Source: Lysobacterales bacterium
GTDB taxonomy: Bacteria; Pseudomonadota; Gammaproteobacteria; Xanthomonadales; SZUA-5
Length of the DNA: 64,000 bases
Direction: 5' to 3'
NCBI GenBank assembly: GCA_022844135.1
Contig: JALHMG010000007.1
Coordinates: 98,013-162,012 of the forward strand
Below, one piece after another: positions 9,301 through 16,457 of the stretch. The number at the start of each line of letters is the position of its first letter. Positions within the stretch are counted from its first letter, which is position 1. The position numbers were made by a program, and so were the translations under genes. Below the pieces are notes generated by a model. The model was not told the DNA's origin. It searched no databases and saw nothing but the letters and a program-made list of their open reading frames with translations.

Positions 9301-9543
9301 CTGTCCGGCGACGGCGCCGCGCAGTTCCAGATCACCACGCATCCGACAACGCCGATTGCGCCCGCAAATCTCTCTACTTTCACGCTGCGCTACACGCCTA
9401 CGGTGGCCGGCACGCATACGGCGGTGGTGTCGATTGCCAACAACGATGCGGATGAAAATCCGACTACCTTCACCATTCAGGGCATCGGCAGCGGAACGGT
9501 GCCTGATCTTGTGTTTCGTAACGGCTTCGAGCTGTTGCAGTAG
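6400..9543 (+). CDS. Secreted DUF11-like repeat protein with C-terminal choice-of-anchor-D-like domain
   Basis: 1047 aa. The signal peptide MRSWMVGQFLLMILSVGCLSLPAQA is followed by alternating Ig-like DUF11-type repeats (ANSGTSTASTVRLEVPYPSGL..., YGNRGGAGTSGTVLRFPIPPG..., VWNLGLLNAGDSG...). The C-terminal ~110 residues (DFGSTSIGSNFSRTFTVRNLG...YTPTVAGTHTAVVSIANNDADE) look like an ASH/choice-of-anchor-D domain. The end is DLVFRNGFELLQ, matching the tag of the upstream neighbour. Two internal segments, 7198-7580 and 7951-8333, appear identical at DNA level. It is probably a surface or secreted structural protein; no enzymatic motif is seen. A purine-rich RBS lies just upstream (AAAAAGGACGAGG). 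Confidence 0.82.
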   Translation: MRSWMVGQFLLMILSVGCLSLPAQASLQVAVEVSSSPAAPGELLFVRLTVANSGTSTASTVRLEVPYPSGLFSLSTGSISDGGSCSGSSCEATETLAWNLGDLPAGAGRSVYFSPTVSSSAANGSSISLLVRALESTIPRDQATQVVTINSARLLNVAARAQQDPVAPGSQLTYEVVYGNRGGAGTSGTVLRFPIPPGSSFVSATDGGSLSGNEVVWNLGLLNAGDSGQQRVTVQLGGSAVVGSLLEVDAVSVSGDFEGFLQSALVALATRVENAPQLDFAIVTSNGPSRSDEFLHTYLTVTNRTAAVLTNVRLEMFYNSGLVGVSESVSVSDGGTCGGFCEVGETVFWNLGSLPPGTGKTVTLTPSTLSSNPNGRLIPLVARAFADSVRDRWERRIVATRNNRPLDLSIYAQQDPVAPAGQLTYELVYGNRGGAGTSNTTLRFPIPVGGTFVSATDGGSVSGGEVVWNLGLLNAGDSGQRRVTVQLGGAAAVGTLLKVDAASISGEAEFLPQTTRVALATRVENAPQLDFAIVTSNGPSRSDEFLHTYLTVTNRTAAVLTNVRLEMFYNSGLVGVSESVSVSDGGTCGGFCEVGETVFWNLGSLPPGTGKTVTLTPSTLSSNPNGRLIPLVARAFADSVRDRWERKIVATRADRSLSLTVDAFEEPTLANPDVRLLLTIANRNATAALGTELRMPVPAGTSFISADGNPSLTGGEIVWAVGSLGQGQGTRREVLFQANMPVAGQLVEVDAAEVVSSNLGTTRATRVVPIKPNANLALAATVIPNALLPGNSFTVTPVVENRSGATMAGVGVEMFYPNLVNPLNNSVIIGGGCAGSTCDTGELVIWSVGEMPAGNIRNLAIAPTVTSGVAQGRITQFFIRARNDAGDRAFTTRSALIGTFVPAPPLLQTEIEIRGNNVIIANGHTMPSLQDHTDFGSTSIGSNFSRTFTVRNLGGLALTLTANPPVVLSGDGAAQFQITTHPTTPIAPANLSTFTLRYTPTVAGTHTAVVSIANNDADENPTTFTIQGIGSGTVPDLVFRNGFELLQ
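7198..7580 (+). repeat. Internal identical direct repeat, copy 1 (383 bp)
   Basis: This lies inside the DUF11-like gene. Copy 2 is at 7951-8333, 753 bp (251 codons) downstream and in frame. By eye the two copies match from GCGTTGGCGACGAGG to GATCGTTGGGA without differences, while the modules on either side have diverged. Confidence 0.85.
7951..8333 (+). repeat. Internal identical direct repeat, copy 2 (383 bp)
   Basis: This is the second copy of the 7198-7580 block. The spacing keeps the frame, so both encode the same ~125-residue DUF11-type module. The absence of even silent differences suggests recent duplication or gene conversion. Confidence 0.85.
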
Positions 9544-9603
9544 CTTTCTAGTAGCGGGGCGAACTCCCCGCTTGGCATCGAGTTCGATTCGCGTGGCGAT
9601 TTC

Positions 9604-9690
9604 GTAAGGTGGATCTCGCCATCCTTCGTCGTGCGGAATCCACCGATACGCCCACGGCACGAACTGCGGAAACGCTTCACCTGAGTGGTG
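9604..9690. repeat. Diverged copy (R0) of the ~180-bp dispersed repeat
   Basis: GTAAGGTGGA....TTCGTCGTGCGGAATCCACCG.TACGC..ACGGCACGA aligns with the first half of the repeats at 13051, 23609 and 24354. Divergence is much greater and the second half is not recognisable. No confident gene lies in the surrounding 9544-10020; minus-strand frames through it show no recognisable domain. Confidence 0.5.
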
Positions 9691-10021
9691 CATCCACGCG
9701 GACGTCCCAGTACTGATGGCGCAATAGCTCGACCACCTCCGGGCCAGCGCTCTGGCCGGCGACCCCGGTTTGTGCCAGATCACGCAGTAACAGTCTATCC
9801 GGGCTGGCGCGCCGTTTTCCGCGTAGATCCGTCCGGCCCATCGGGAACCGGCGCCGATCAGGGCGGCATCAATGGCACCCTGCAAGTCCGGTCGCGCTTT
9901 GCGCAGATCCAGAAGTGCGGGCTCGATGTCGCGGCATTGTTCGCCGAGTGGCACTGGACCCAAGCTTTCGCGGACATCTCTCGATGGCAGCCAACCCTTG
10001 CGGCCATGTTCCTTGAGGGCA

Positions 10022-10044
10022 CAAAAAAGCCGCATAACGCGGCT
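10022..10044 (-). terminator. Rho-independent terminator of the 10074-10559 gene
   Basis: On the minus strand, AGCCGC-GTTAT-GCGGCT forms a 6-bp stem followed directly by TTTTTT. It lies 30 bases after the stop codon of the minus-strand gene. Confidence 0.85.
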
Positions 10045-10073
10045 CTTCTCGTACCTCATGACAACTAGGCCCG

Positions 10074-10559
10074 CTAAGCAGCTCGCTGCACCTCCGGTCC
10101 GTCTGCAGACTTGCGTTTGCCACCGGAGAATCGCTCAGACAGGTCACGACGAAGCGACTCCAAGCCTTCACTGCGGCCAGTGAGTATCAGCAGGCCATAG
10201 GCTTGCAGCGCAACGGTCATGATGTCGTTACCGAGTGCCGCATCGGTATCGTTGCCACGCTCACACAGGCGGGTCAATCGAGTGAGTAAGGGGCGCAACT
10301 GATCCAGGACCCTAAGATCGGCAAGCGCATCGCTGACCGGGACATTGGCCGGAATCATCTGCGGATTCTGGCTGATCACCTGCAAGGCCTGACGGCTGAA
10401 GCTTTCGCTCTTGACCCCCATCTTGCGCATCCGGCGCTTGTCCATTTCGCTCAGGGCAATCAGCCCAGCCAGTTCAGTTTCCAACGTGGTCAGCGCTGCA
10501 TCCACAGCGGCAACCTGGGTTTCAGTGAGGGTGAGGGTAACGAGGTTTTGCATGGTCAT
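10074..10559 (-). CDS. Conserved protein of unknown function (161 aa)
   Basis: 161 aa, mostly helical: MTMQNLVTLTLTETQVAAVDAALTTLE...LIALSEMDKRRMRKMGVKSESFSRQALQVISQNPQMIP...LRPLLTRLTRLCERGNDTDAALGNDIMTVALQAYGLLILTGRSEGLESLRRDLSERF. This resembles a small conserved bacterial family with 'LT..Q...VDAAL..LE..L.GLIAL' and 'KMG.KSE.F.RQAL.VL.QNP' blocks, whose function I do not know. There is no signal peptide or membrane segment. The start at 10559 follows an AAGGAAA RBS; a second Met follows at residue 3. Two hairpins lie upstream (10592-10640) and a good terminator downstream. A degraded copy of its 3' end lies at 634-706. Confidence 0.8.
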   Translation of the reverse strand: MTMQNLVTLTLTETQVAAVDAALTTLETELAGLIALSEMDKRRMRKMGVKSESFSRQALQVISQNPQMIPANVPVSDALADLRVLDQLRPLLTRLTRLCERGNDTDAALGNDIMTVALQAYGLLILTGRSEGLESLRRDLSERFSGGKRKSADGPEVQRAA

Positions 10560-10591
10560 AGTGACTTTCCTTTTTGGCTACTTTGATAGAG

Positions 10592-10640
10592 CGTCCGCAC
10601 TGTGCGGATCGCCACCCCGGCGTTGTTTCCGGGGTGTGGC
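10592..10640 (-). promoter_or_regulatory. Two inverted repeats in the leader of the 161-aa gene
   Basis: GTCCGCAC/TGTGCGGAT (10592-10608) and GCCACCCCGG...CCGGGGTGTGGC (10611-10640) stand side by side, 33 bases upstream of the start codon at 10559. They could form leader-RNA hairpins or an operator. No U-tract follows, so a terminator is unlikely. Confidence 0.45.
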
Positions 10641-10849
10641 TATCAGACGCCCGCGCTATGTCACCGGATGACACGCAGGTTAAATTTGACTGAACAGTAA
10701 CGCAGGCGCGCCAGATCGCTACAGGCCAGGCACCGGCGATCCACGCCAGAGCATCGCGCACGTATGCCGCGCATTCGATGACGACTAAAAATTGTCCGAT
10801 GGCGAGCAGAATTTGCTCGATGGCGAACGAAATTCATTCAACGACGAAT

Positions 10850-11107
10850 GCCAGCCATTCGCGATCGAATGGTCTAGCACTCAATCACTAACGCCAGCCG
10901 TTCACGAGCGAATGGCCGAGCATTCAACGACGAACCCCAGCCGTTCGCGAGCGAATGATTGAGCACTCAACGGCGAATGCCAGCCGTTCGCGGTCAAATG
11001 GTCGAGCACTCAACGACGAATGCCAGCGGTTCGCGAGCGAATGGTCGAGCACTCAACGACAAACGCCAGCCGTTCGCGAGCGAATGGTGGAGCATTCAAT
11101 GACGGTG
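10850..11107. repeat. 43-bp tandem repeat array (6 copies)
   Basis: Units start at 10850, 10893, 10936, 10979, 11022 and 11065, each exactly 43 bp, with consensus GCCAGCCGTTCGCGAGCGAATGG plus TCGAGCACTCAACGACGAAT. Shorter degenerate pieces (GATGGCGA, CATTCAACGACGAAT) extend it upstream to about 10770 and downstream to about 11150. Within each unit TTCGC-GA-GCGAA is a small palindrome. A unit length of 43 (not a multiple of 3) argues against coding. It precedes the WYL regulator. Confidence 0.85.
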
Positions 11108-11320
11108 GTCAGACCATCGGGAACGCACGCCGCGCATTCGATGGCGGACGAAATCTGCCCGAAGGCTGGTGAAGTTGTGAGTCGGCGCGACAGGCTGGCT
11201 TTCTTGCTCGGGTTGACCTTGGCCGTCCCGCGAACACCAAACGCACCCACTCCCGAACCCCTTGTCACCCGCCCATTGCGCAAGCAGGATCGCCCCAGCC
11301 GCCTGCAAACGCCGCGCCCC

Positions 11321-12279
11321 ATGGAACGTACCGAACGCATCGCCCTGTTGCACGGATTGCTTACGCGCAACCGGTACGGCCTTAGCAACGATCGCTTGAT
11401 GCAGGAATCGGCGTGCTCGCGCTCCACGTTGTATCGGGACTTGAGTTTCATGCGCGATAGCTTAGGCGCGCCGTTGGTTCACGAAGGCGATCCAGCGCGA
11501 ATCTGGCGCTACGTGCATCGCGAATCCGGCGCCTTCCAACTGCCCGGCGTCTGGCTGAGCGCAGACGAGTTGTACGCGCTGATGCTCGCGCAGGAAGTCC
11601 TGCAGCGCAGCGGCGCCGGCCTGCTCAGTCAGGCGCTGGGCCCGCTGCAGCCGCGCATCCAGAAACTGCTGGGCGAGAAAGCCCGCCGCCTGCACCGGCT
11701 GCGCGTGCTGCGCACCCAGGCGCGGCACGGCAACCAGACTGTCTTTCGCATTGTCACCGAAGCCGTGCTCGAAGGCCGCCAGTTGCGCTTCATCTATCAG
11801 GCCCGCTCCACCCAAGAAGAGCGCGAGCGCCAGGTGTCGCCGCAGCGCCTCACCCATCATCGCCACAATTGGTACCTCGACGCCTGGGACTCACAGCAGA
11901 ACAGACTGCGCCGCTTCGCCCTCGACCGCATCCGCAAACCGGCGCTCACAGAAGAGGCCGCCATCGAACTGCCCGCCGCACAACTCGACACCCACCAGGC
12001 CGCCGGCTACGGCATCTTCGCCGGCCCCATCATCGCCACCGCCGTCATCCGCTTCACGCCACACGCCGCCCGCTGGATTGCCGACGTACACTGGCACCCA
12101 CGCAACGCCAGCGCGTCCTGCCCGACGGCAGCCTGGAACTCACCGTGCCTTATGCCAACCCGCGCGAGCTGCTAATGGACGTGCAACGCTACGGCGCCGA
12201 CGCCGAAATCCTCGCGCCGGCGGAGCTGCGCGAGCAGATGCGGGGGATGCTGGCCGCGGCGTTGGGGAGGTATGGGTAG
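11321..12279 (+). pseudogene. WYL-domain transcriptional regulator, frameshifted near the C terminus
   Basis: From MERTERIALLHGLLTRNRYGLSNDRLMQESACSRSTLYRDLSFMRDSLG (an HTH of the HTH_11/DeoR kind) the frame runs through a WYL domain (LRFIYQ..., QRLTHHRHNWYLDAWDSQQNRLRRFALDRI) to ADVHWHP. It then leaves the family pattern. The expected end (QRVLPDGSLELTVPYANPRELLMDVQRYGADAEILAPAELREQM...) continues in the next frame. A one-base loss near 12103-12110 explains this. WYL regulators bind ligands or nucleic acid and often control defence genes. The frame extends upstream to 10955 through the tandem repeats, but the ATG at 11321 fits the family start. It could be a sequencing error rather than a true pseudogene. 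Confidence 0.8.
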
Positions 12280-12804
12280 TGCTTGCACCTTTCGATACGC
12301 TGCCGTTGGAATCTGGCGAAGTCGTCGTCTTCGACAAGGAGAGGGGGACATTCCATCGGTCATTCGATCCCGCGTATGCGGCCACCGATCGTGCCGTTTA
12401 TCAATTGGTACCGGGGCTGCGGAGGCACCACCGTTGGCGGCGGTTCCCTTACTCATCAATCCAATGCGCGAGACTTGAACGCATCCCCGACCGCGGCGGG
12501 CTGATTGCCGTTGCTGCGGCTGTCGCGAGTGCGCCGTGCATTTGGTTGGCCATTCAAGCTGACTCCGCGCCCTGGGCAGCCTTTCTCCTGGCTTCGGTTC
12601 TCTTTGCTGCTTATCTCGTCCACAAGAGCACTCGCGGAAGAGTGCGCTTAGTTAGTGCTTCATCAGGCGCATCGCCGCGTGCAGTTCCGTGCTCCAGCAG
12701 ACGGCTATGAGGACGAGAAACCCTACGACCGTCGTTTGCTCGAAGGGCTCTCGGAGGCCATCGCAAAGCAAGGCGTCCCGGTGGAACGAGAACCAGGCCT
12801 GTAG
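12279..12804 (+). pseudogene. Small membrane protein of unknown function, apparently frameshifted
   Basis: The GTG at 12279 overlaps the WYL stop (taGTG). The frame reads LAPFDTLPLESGEVVVFDKERGTFHRSF..., with two hydrophobic stretches (LIAVAAAVASAPCIWLAIQ, AAFLLASVLFAAYLVHK), then ends at 12710 after a low-complexity tail. Another frame continues plausibly from about 12655 (HQAHRRVQFRAPADGYEDEKPYDRR, LLEGLSEAIAKQGVPVEREPGL) to a TAG at 12802-12804. A single-base change near 12650 would join the two. The family is not recognised. Being the second frameshift in a row, it points to local gene decay or poor sequence quality. Confidence 0.55.
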
Positions 12805-12838
12805 TCGATCTGATCCGGCGTTACCGAGGACGCGCCCC

Positions 12839-12874
12839 GATAGCTGCTGATAGACGTGCAACGTTGCGACGCCG
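12839..12874 (+). pseudogene. Remnant of a second WYL regulator tail
   Basis: GATAGCTGCTGATAGACGTGCAACGTTGCGACGCCG matches 12166-12202 of the WYL gene (GAGCTGCTAATGGACGTGCAACGCTACGGCGCC) with a few changes that add stops. This suggests a former tandem copy of the WYL/membrane-protein pair, now nearly deleted. Confidence 0.5.
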
Positions 12875-13050
12875 TCTGAGGTCACCGTTCCAGAATTTGC
12901 AGCGTATGCGTATCGTTCTGGTCATGATGCTGAAGCAATCCCATCCGCATTAGATTTCGCGCGCAAAGCGGCGCTGCGCATCTCTGCGCAATCGTCGACC
13001 GCCGCCGAAGGCATACGGGCACCGTTCGCCAAAGGCAAAGACAGCACCAG

Positions 13051-13230
13051 CCCGCGTAAGGCGGATTCCCGCGTAGGTGGAACCCGCACACGCTTCATCG
13101 TGCGGATTCCACCGTTACGCGCACGGCACGATGAACGATAGCTGTCGCGGGCCGGCGGCGGAAACCGCGCGGACGGATCGCTGCACGGTCATTGGATTCG
13201 GCGCGCGGGTTCCGCCCTACGTCTGCTGCC
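13051..13230. repeat. ~180-bp dispersed repeat, copy R1
   Basis: The copy runs from CCCGCGTAAGGCGGATTCCC to GGTTCCGCCCTACGTCTGCTG and includes the core ATCGTGCGGATTCCACCGTTACGC and GTCGCGGGCCGGCGGCGGAAACCGCGCGG. Copies R2 (23609) and R3 (24354) are about 90% identical. The two ends (GTAGG.TGGAACCC...GGGTTCCGCCCTAC) are inverted, so the element can fold. R1 ends just before the abgT-like gene and supplies an artefactual longer start for it. Confidence 0.85.
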
Positions 13231-13296
13231 TTGTCCCAACCTTCACACCCGCTTCGGCAAGGTTCCGCGCTTCGCCCGGCTAACCGTTTGCCTCCC

Positions 13297-14826
13297 GTGA
13301 CCACGCCAGTGCCACCCTCACGCATCGAGCGTATTGCCCGTGCCATTCCCGATCCGGTGTTGCTCTTCATCGGCTTCTACGGCCTTGCCTTGGCGGCCGC
13401 GGCTCTGCTGGGCGGGACGACGTTTGCGACGCAGGGGCCGAATGGGGTGGTGGAGCAGAGCATCCGACCAATGCTGGATGGGGAGCATGTGCGCTGGATC
13501 TTCGACAACGCTCTGCTGGCGAACTGGCTGGGCTTTGGGAATGGCGTGCTGGGCGTCATTCTGATCGTGACCTTGGCGATCGGCGTGGCGGAGCACGCGG
13601 GCTTGCTGGGAGCCTTGATCAAGAAGGCTGGGCGGCAGGTGCCGATGCGCTGGATGCCGCTGCTGCTGGTCTTCCTCGGGATCATGAGTTCGCTGGCCAC
13701 AGATGCGGGCTATCTGGTGCTGATCCCGCTGGCCGGCCTGCTGTATGCGGCGCTGGGGCAGAACCCGCTGATCGGGATGGCGGCGGCTTTTGCGGGTGTA
13801 TCGGCGGGATTCAGTGCCAATCTGATTCCGGCAACGCCGCCCGATGTGATCGTCGGCTTGAACGCGAAGACCTTCGCCGAGGCGCAAGGCGTGCCTTTCG
13901 CCAGCGCCGATGGCACGCCGCTCAATGCGGCCACGATGAACTACTTCTTCATGGTCGCCTCAACCTTTCTGCTGGCAGGCATGGGCGCGTGGGTGACGGC
14001 GCGCTTCGTGGCGCCGAAGCTGGCGACGCAGCCATGGACGCGACCGACCGATCTAGACCTTGGCGAATTCACGCTGCAGGAGTCCGAGCGGCGCGGTCTG
14101 CGGGCGGCGGCGTGGGCCACGCCGGTGGCCCTGTTGGTGATCTTCGGCTTCGCGCAGGGACCGCTGGCCTCGTTCACCGGCGCGGACGGCCGCGAGGTCC
14201 ATCCCTTCCTCAACAATGTGATCCTGCTGATTTCTTTCTACTTCGTCGCCGTGGGCATGGCCTTCGGCTTCGCCAGCGGCAAGTTTCGCAGCCTGGGCGA
14301 CGTGGTCGAGGCGATGACGAAGCAGGCCAACACCACCGGCTACATCCTGGTGCTGACCTTCTTCTCCTACAACTTCCTCGGCCTGCTGACCTACAGCGGG
14401 CTGGGCGCCTACATCACCTATCTGGGCGCGCAGGGTCTGCTGGTCCTGGGCCTTGCCGACAACGCTGTGCTGCTGCTGATCGGATTCATCATCACCACCA
14501 CGCTGATCAATCTGTTCGTCGGCGGTCTGACCTCGAAGTGGTTGCTGCTTGGGCCGATCTTCGTGCCGATGCTGTACCAGGTGAACCCGCAGATGACGCC
14601 GGACCTGGTCTCGGCGGCGTACCGCGTGGCCGACTCCTCGACCAACATCGTCACGCCGATGATGGCCTACGCCGGCATCGTCCTCGCCTTCATGCGCCGC
14701 TACCGGCCCGACCTCACCATTGGCGACATGATCCTGATGATGGTTCCGTACTCGGTCTGTTTCTTGCTCAGTTGGACGGCGCTGCTGCTGGTGTTCTTCC
14801 TGACCGGGCTGCCCCTGGGGTTCTGA
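13297..14826 (+). CDS. AbgT-family transporter (p-aminobenzoyl-glutamate type)
   Basis: 509 aa from the GTG at 13297 (VTTPVPPSRIERIARAIPDPVLLFIGFYGLALA), close to E. coli AbgT (about 510 aa). The longer frame from 13192 lies inside repeat R1. Family blocks are visible: LGFGNGVLGVILIVTLAIGVAEHAGLLGALIKK, GIMSSLATDAGYLVLIPLA, GVSAGFSANLIPATPPDVIVG and ADSSTNIVTPMMAYAGIVLAFMRRY. About 11-12 membrane segments are expected. The family moves p-aminobenzoyl-glutamate or exports sulfonamides with a cation gradient; substrate cannot be set from sequence. No clear RBS was found, so GTG 13297 or 13312 remain open. Confidence 0.9.
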   Translation: MTTPVPPSRIERIARAIPDPVLLFIGFYGLALAAAALLGGTTFATQGPNGVVEQSIRPMLDGEHVRWIFDNALLANWLGFGNGVLGVILIVTLAIGVAEHAGLLGALIKKAGRQVPMRWMPLLLVFLGIMSSLATDAGYLVLIPLAGLLYAALGQNPLIGMAAAFAGVSAGFSANLIPATPPDVIVGLNAKTFAEAQGVPFASADGTPLNAATMNYFFMVASTFLLAGMGAWVTARFVAPKLATQPWTRPTDLDLGEFTLQESERRGLRAAAWATPVALLVIFGFAQGPLASFTGADGREVHPFLNNVILLISFYFVAVGMAFGFASGKFRSLGDVVEAMTKQANTTGYILVLTFFSYNFLGLLTYSGLGAYITYLGAQGLLVLGLADNAVLLLIGFIITTTLINLFVGGLTSKWLLLGPIFVPMLYQVNPQMTPDLVSAAYRVADSSTNIVTPMMAYAGIVLAFMRRYRPDLTIGDMILMMVPYSVCFLLSWTALLLVFFLTGLPLGF

Positions 14827-14942
14827 GCGGGGGGTCTGTTGGTTCACGCAAAGGACGCGAAGAGCGCGAAGTCCTGGGCGCAAGGCTGGTCAGGAGGGCG
14901 CCGCGCTGTGGCGCCGATGCGAGGTCTAAATGCGCGTCGCGC

Positions 14943-15959
14943 TCAGCGTTCGAACTTCGGATGTTGCAAGGCCCGCACGCGATCGGCATCGGCTGTTCGG
15001 CCGCGGTGGTGTAGCTCGGCGGCGACGCCGTCGATGATCTGCGCAACGATCTCCCGATCCCTATCGATAGATTCGGCGAGTCCCGCACGCCACCATGGGT
15101 TATCGGTAGCTTCGACGATCGAGCGCAAAGATAGGTCGAGATCAGATTGGGCCGGATTTATGGCGTCCAATGCAGTGTAGGCAGCGAAGAGCGCACGCAC
15201 GGGCGGATCGTCGCCGATGATCGCCTTGGCCTCCTCAGTGCGCTTGGCTTGGATCAGCGAATGCGCAACTTTGGCGATCATTGAGGCCGAGAGGAATCTA
15301 TCGGGCGTGTCGCCTGGAGGAGTCGCCGCTCGCAACCGTGCCATGTGGCCCGCATGCAGTGCGGCGCGTTCGAGGTTCTCCAGCTGCAAGGCGTTGCCGA
15401 GAGCGATATTGAGTGCCAGCGGCAGCGTCCTTTCGGGCAGGTACGCGTGCATCTCCGAGTCGCGCAACATGTCGAGGAACATCACGCGGGCATCAAGATG
15501 CGGCGCTGCGAGTTCAGGCTGCTTGGCGAGATCGATACCCAAATCATTCGACACCGTCTCAAACCAGAAGTTGGTGAATTCATCGCGCTCTGGTTGGCCC
15601 AGGTATTCCGCTTGCGCGGCAATGACCAGGCGCGCGGCCTCGGTCAACTGCTTGCGTTTGGAATAAGCCAGTGCCAGTCGCAGGCCAAGGTTCGCGCGCA
15701 CGAAGGCATCGGTGCTCGGGTTGGCCAGGTCCGCACGCATGCGCGCCTCCACCGCCGCGCTGGTCTCCGGCTCGCCGGCCTTGTCGCAATGGATGATCCA
15801 CATCCCACCCGACCGTTCCAAACTCCCTTCGCCCCCGCTCAAAAAGGCTCGCGCCTCAGCACACCCGGCAACGCTGTAATCCAGCTCAGACTCCGCTATT
15901 GCGGGCTGACCGACGCATGCCGCAAACACGATAAGCCAGCGGTGAAACTTGAAAGCCAT
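14943..15959 (-). CDS. Secreted protein of unknown function with helical repeats
   Basis: 338 aa. A signal peptide (MAFKFHRWLIVFAACVGQPAIA-ES) is followed by helical, TPR-like sequence (LGLRLALAYSKRKQLTEAARLVIAAQAEYLG, LALNIALGNALQLENLERAALHAGHMARL, MIAKVAHSLIQAKRTEEAKAIIG). No catalytic motif was recognised. It is convergent with the abgT-like gene; 14840-14880 between them holds a short CGCAAAGGACGCGAAGAGCGCGAAG stretch. Probably periplasmic. Confidence 0.7.
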   Translation of the reverse strand: MAFKFHRWLIVFAACVGQPAIAESELDYSVAGCAEARAFLSGGEGSLERSGGMWIIHCDKAGEPETSAAVEARMRADLANPSTDAFVRANLGLRLALAYSKRKQLTEAARLVIAAQAEYLGQPERDEFTNFWFETVSNDLGIDLAKQPELAAPHLDARVMFLDMLRDSEMHAYLPERTLPLALNIALGNALQLENLERAALHAGHMARLRAATPPGDTPDRFLSASMIAKVAHSLIQAKRTEEAKAIIGDDPPVRALFAAYTALDAINPAQSDLDLSLRSIVEATDNPWWRAGLAESIDRDREIVAQIIDGVAAELHHRGRTADADRVRALQHPKFER

Positions 15960-16207
15960 GGTTACCCTCCAGTGTGGGCCAATTGCGATCGACTTCAGAC
16001 CTCAAACCAGCGCCGGCACGACCACGTCCAGCATGTGCAGGCGGTAACGGCGATCGGCAGCGAAGCCACTGAACGAAAGCTACGCAAATCCGCGAAGGCG
16101 AGGGCCATTTGCAGGTCTGCAGATGCCTGGCGAGACGGCAGCTTCGGATTCAACTCGACACCGAACGCGCTCGCATCACTCGGTCTCGACGCGCCTTGAG
16201 ATCAACC

Positions 16208-16335
16208 TATCAAGGGCGTGCGGCCGAAATTGCCGGCCTGACCCGAGCGGGCTTCATCGACGCACTTTCTCGCTACAAAGTAAGCCCGTTTCAGTACACG
16301 GCCGAGGTACTGGCTCAGGAACTGCACGGTGCGGA
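16208..16335 (+). pseudogene. UPF0175-family antitoxin remnant (C-terminal part)
   Basis: The plus frame reads YQGRAAEIAGLTRAGFIDALSRYKVSPFQYTAEVLAQELHGAD, the conserved C-terminal half of UPF0175 proteins (GkAAElAGLtr.eFidaL..y.isvfqYt.eeL..el). The preceding ~40 residues of the family are unrecognisable in any frame and no partner toxin (DUF3368-like) follows. UPF0175 proteins are DNA-binding antitoxins. It sits just outside the left edge of the restriction island (16458), suggesting that island arrival or deletion broke the locus. Confidence 0.6.
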
Positions 16336-16457
16336 TGGATGCTTTCAATCGACAGGTGGGTCATTTTCCAACTGGGTGGAGCAGCTGGCTGAGTGAGTTG
16401 GAATTGGAGAAGTGGCTCATGGTTCGATTCGCGTCGACGAACTCGATCACATTGCGC

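Noticed and set aside
7858..10059. 733-residue minus-strand open frame opposite the DUF11-like gene
   Set aside because: It is antisense to a clearly real gene with signal peptide and repeats; its translation is rich in R/G/H, low in hydrophobic cores, and duplicates where the sense gene repeats. It is a high-GC shadow.
10850..11107. 43-bp repeats as a CRISPR array
   Set aside because: The repeats are directly adjacent without unique spacers, and no cas gene is present.
10955..11320. N-terminal 122 codons of the WYL frame as real protein
   Set aside because: They translate the 43-bp repeats, whose period is not a multiple of three, and then low-complexity sequence; the family starts at 11321.
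13192..13296. Upstream ATG for the AbgT-like gene
   Set aside because: It lies in dispersed repeat R1, and the same peptide is seen at R2 in front of an unrelated gene.
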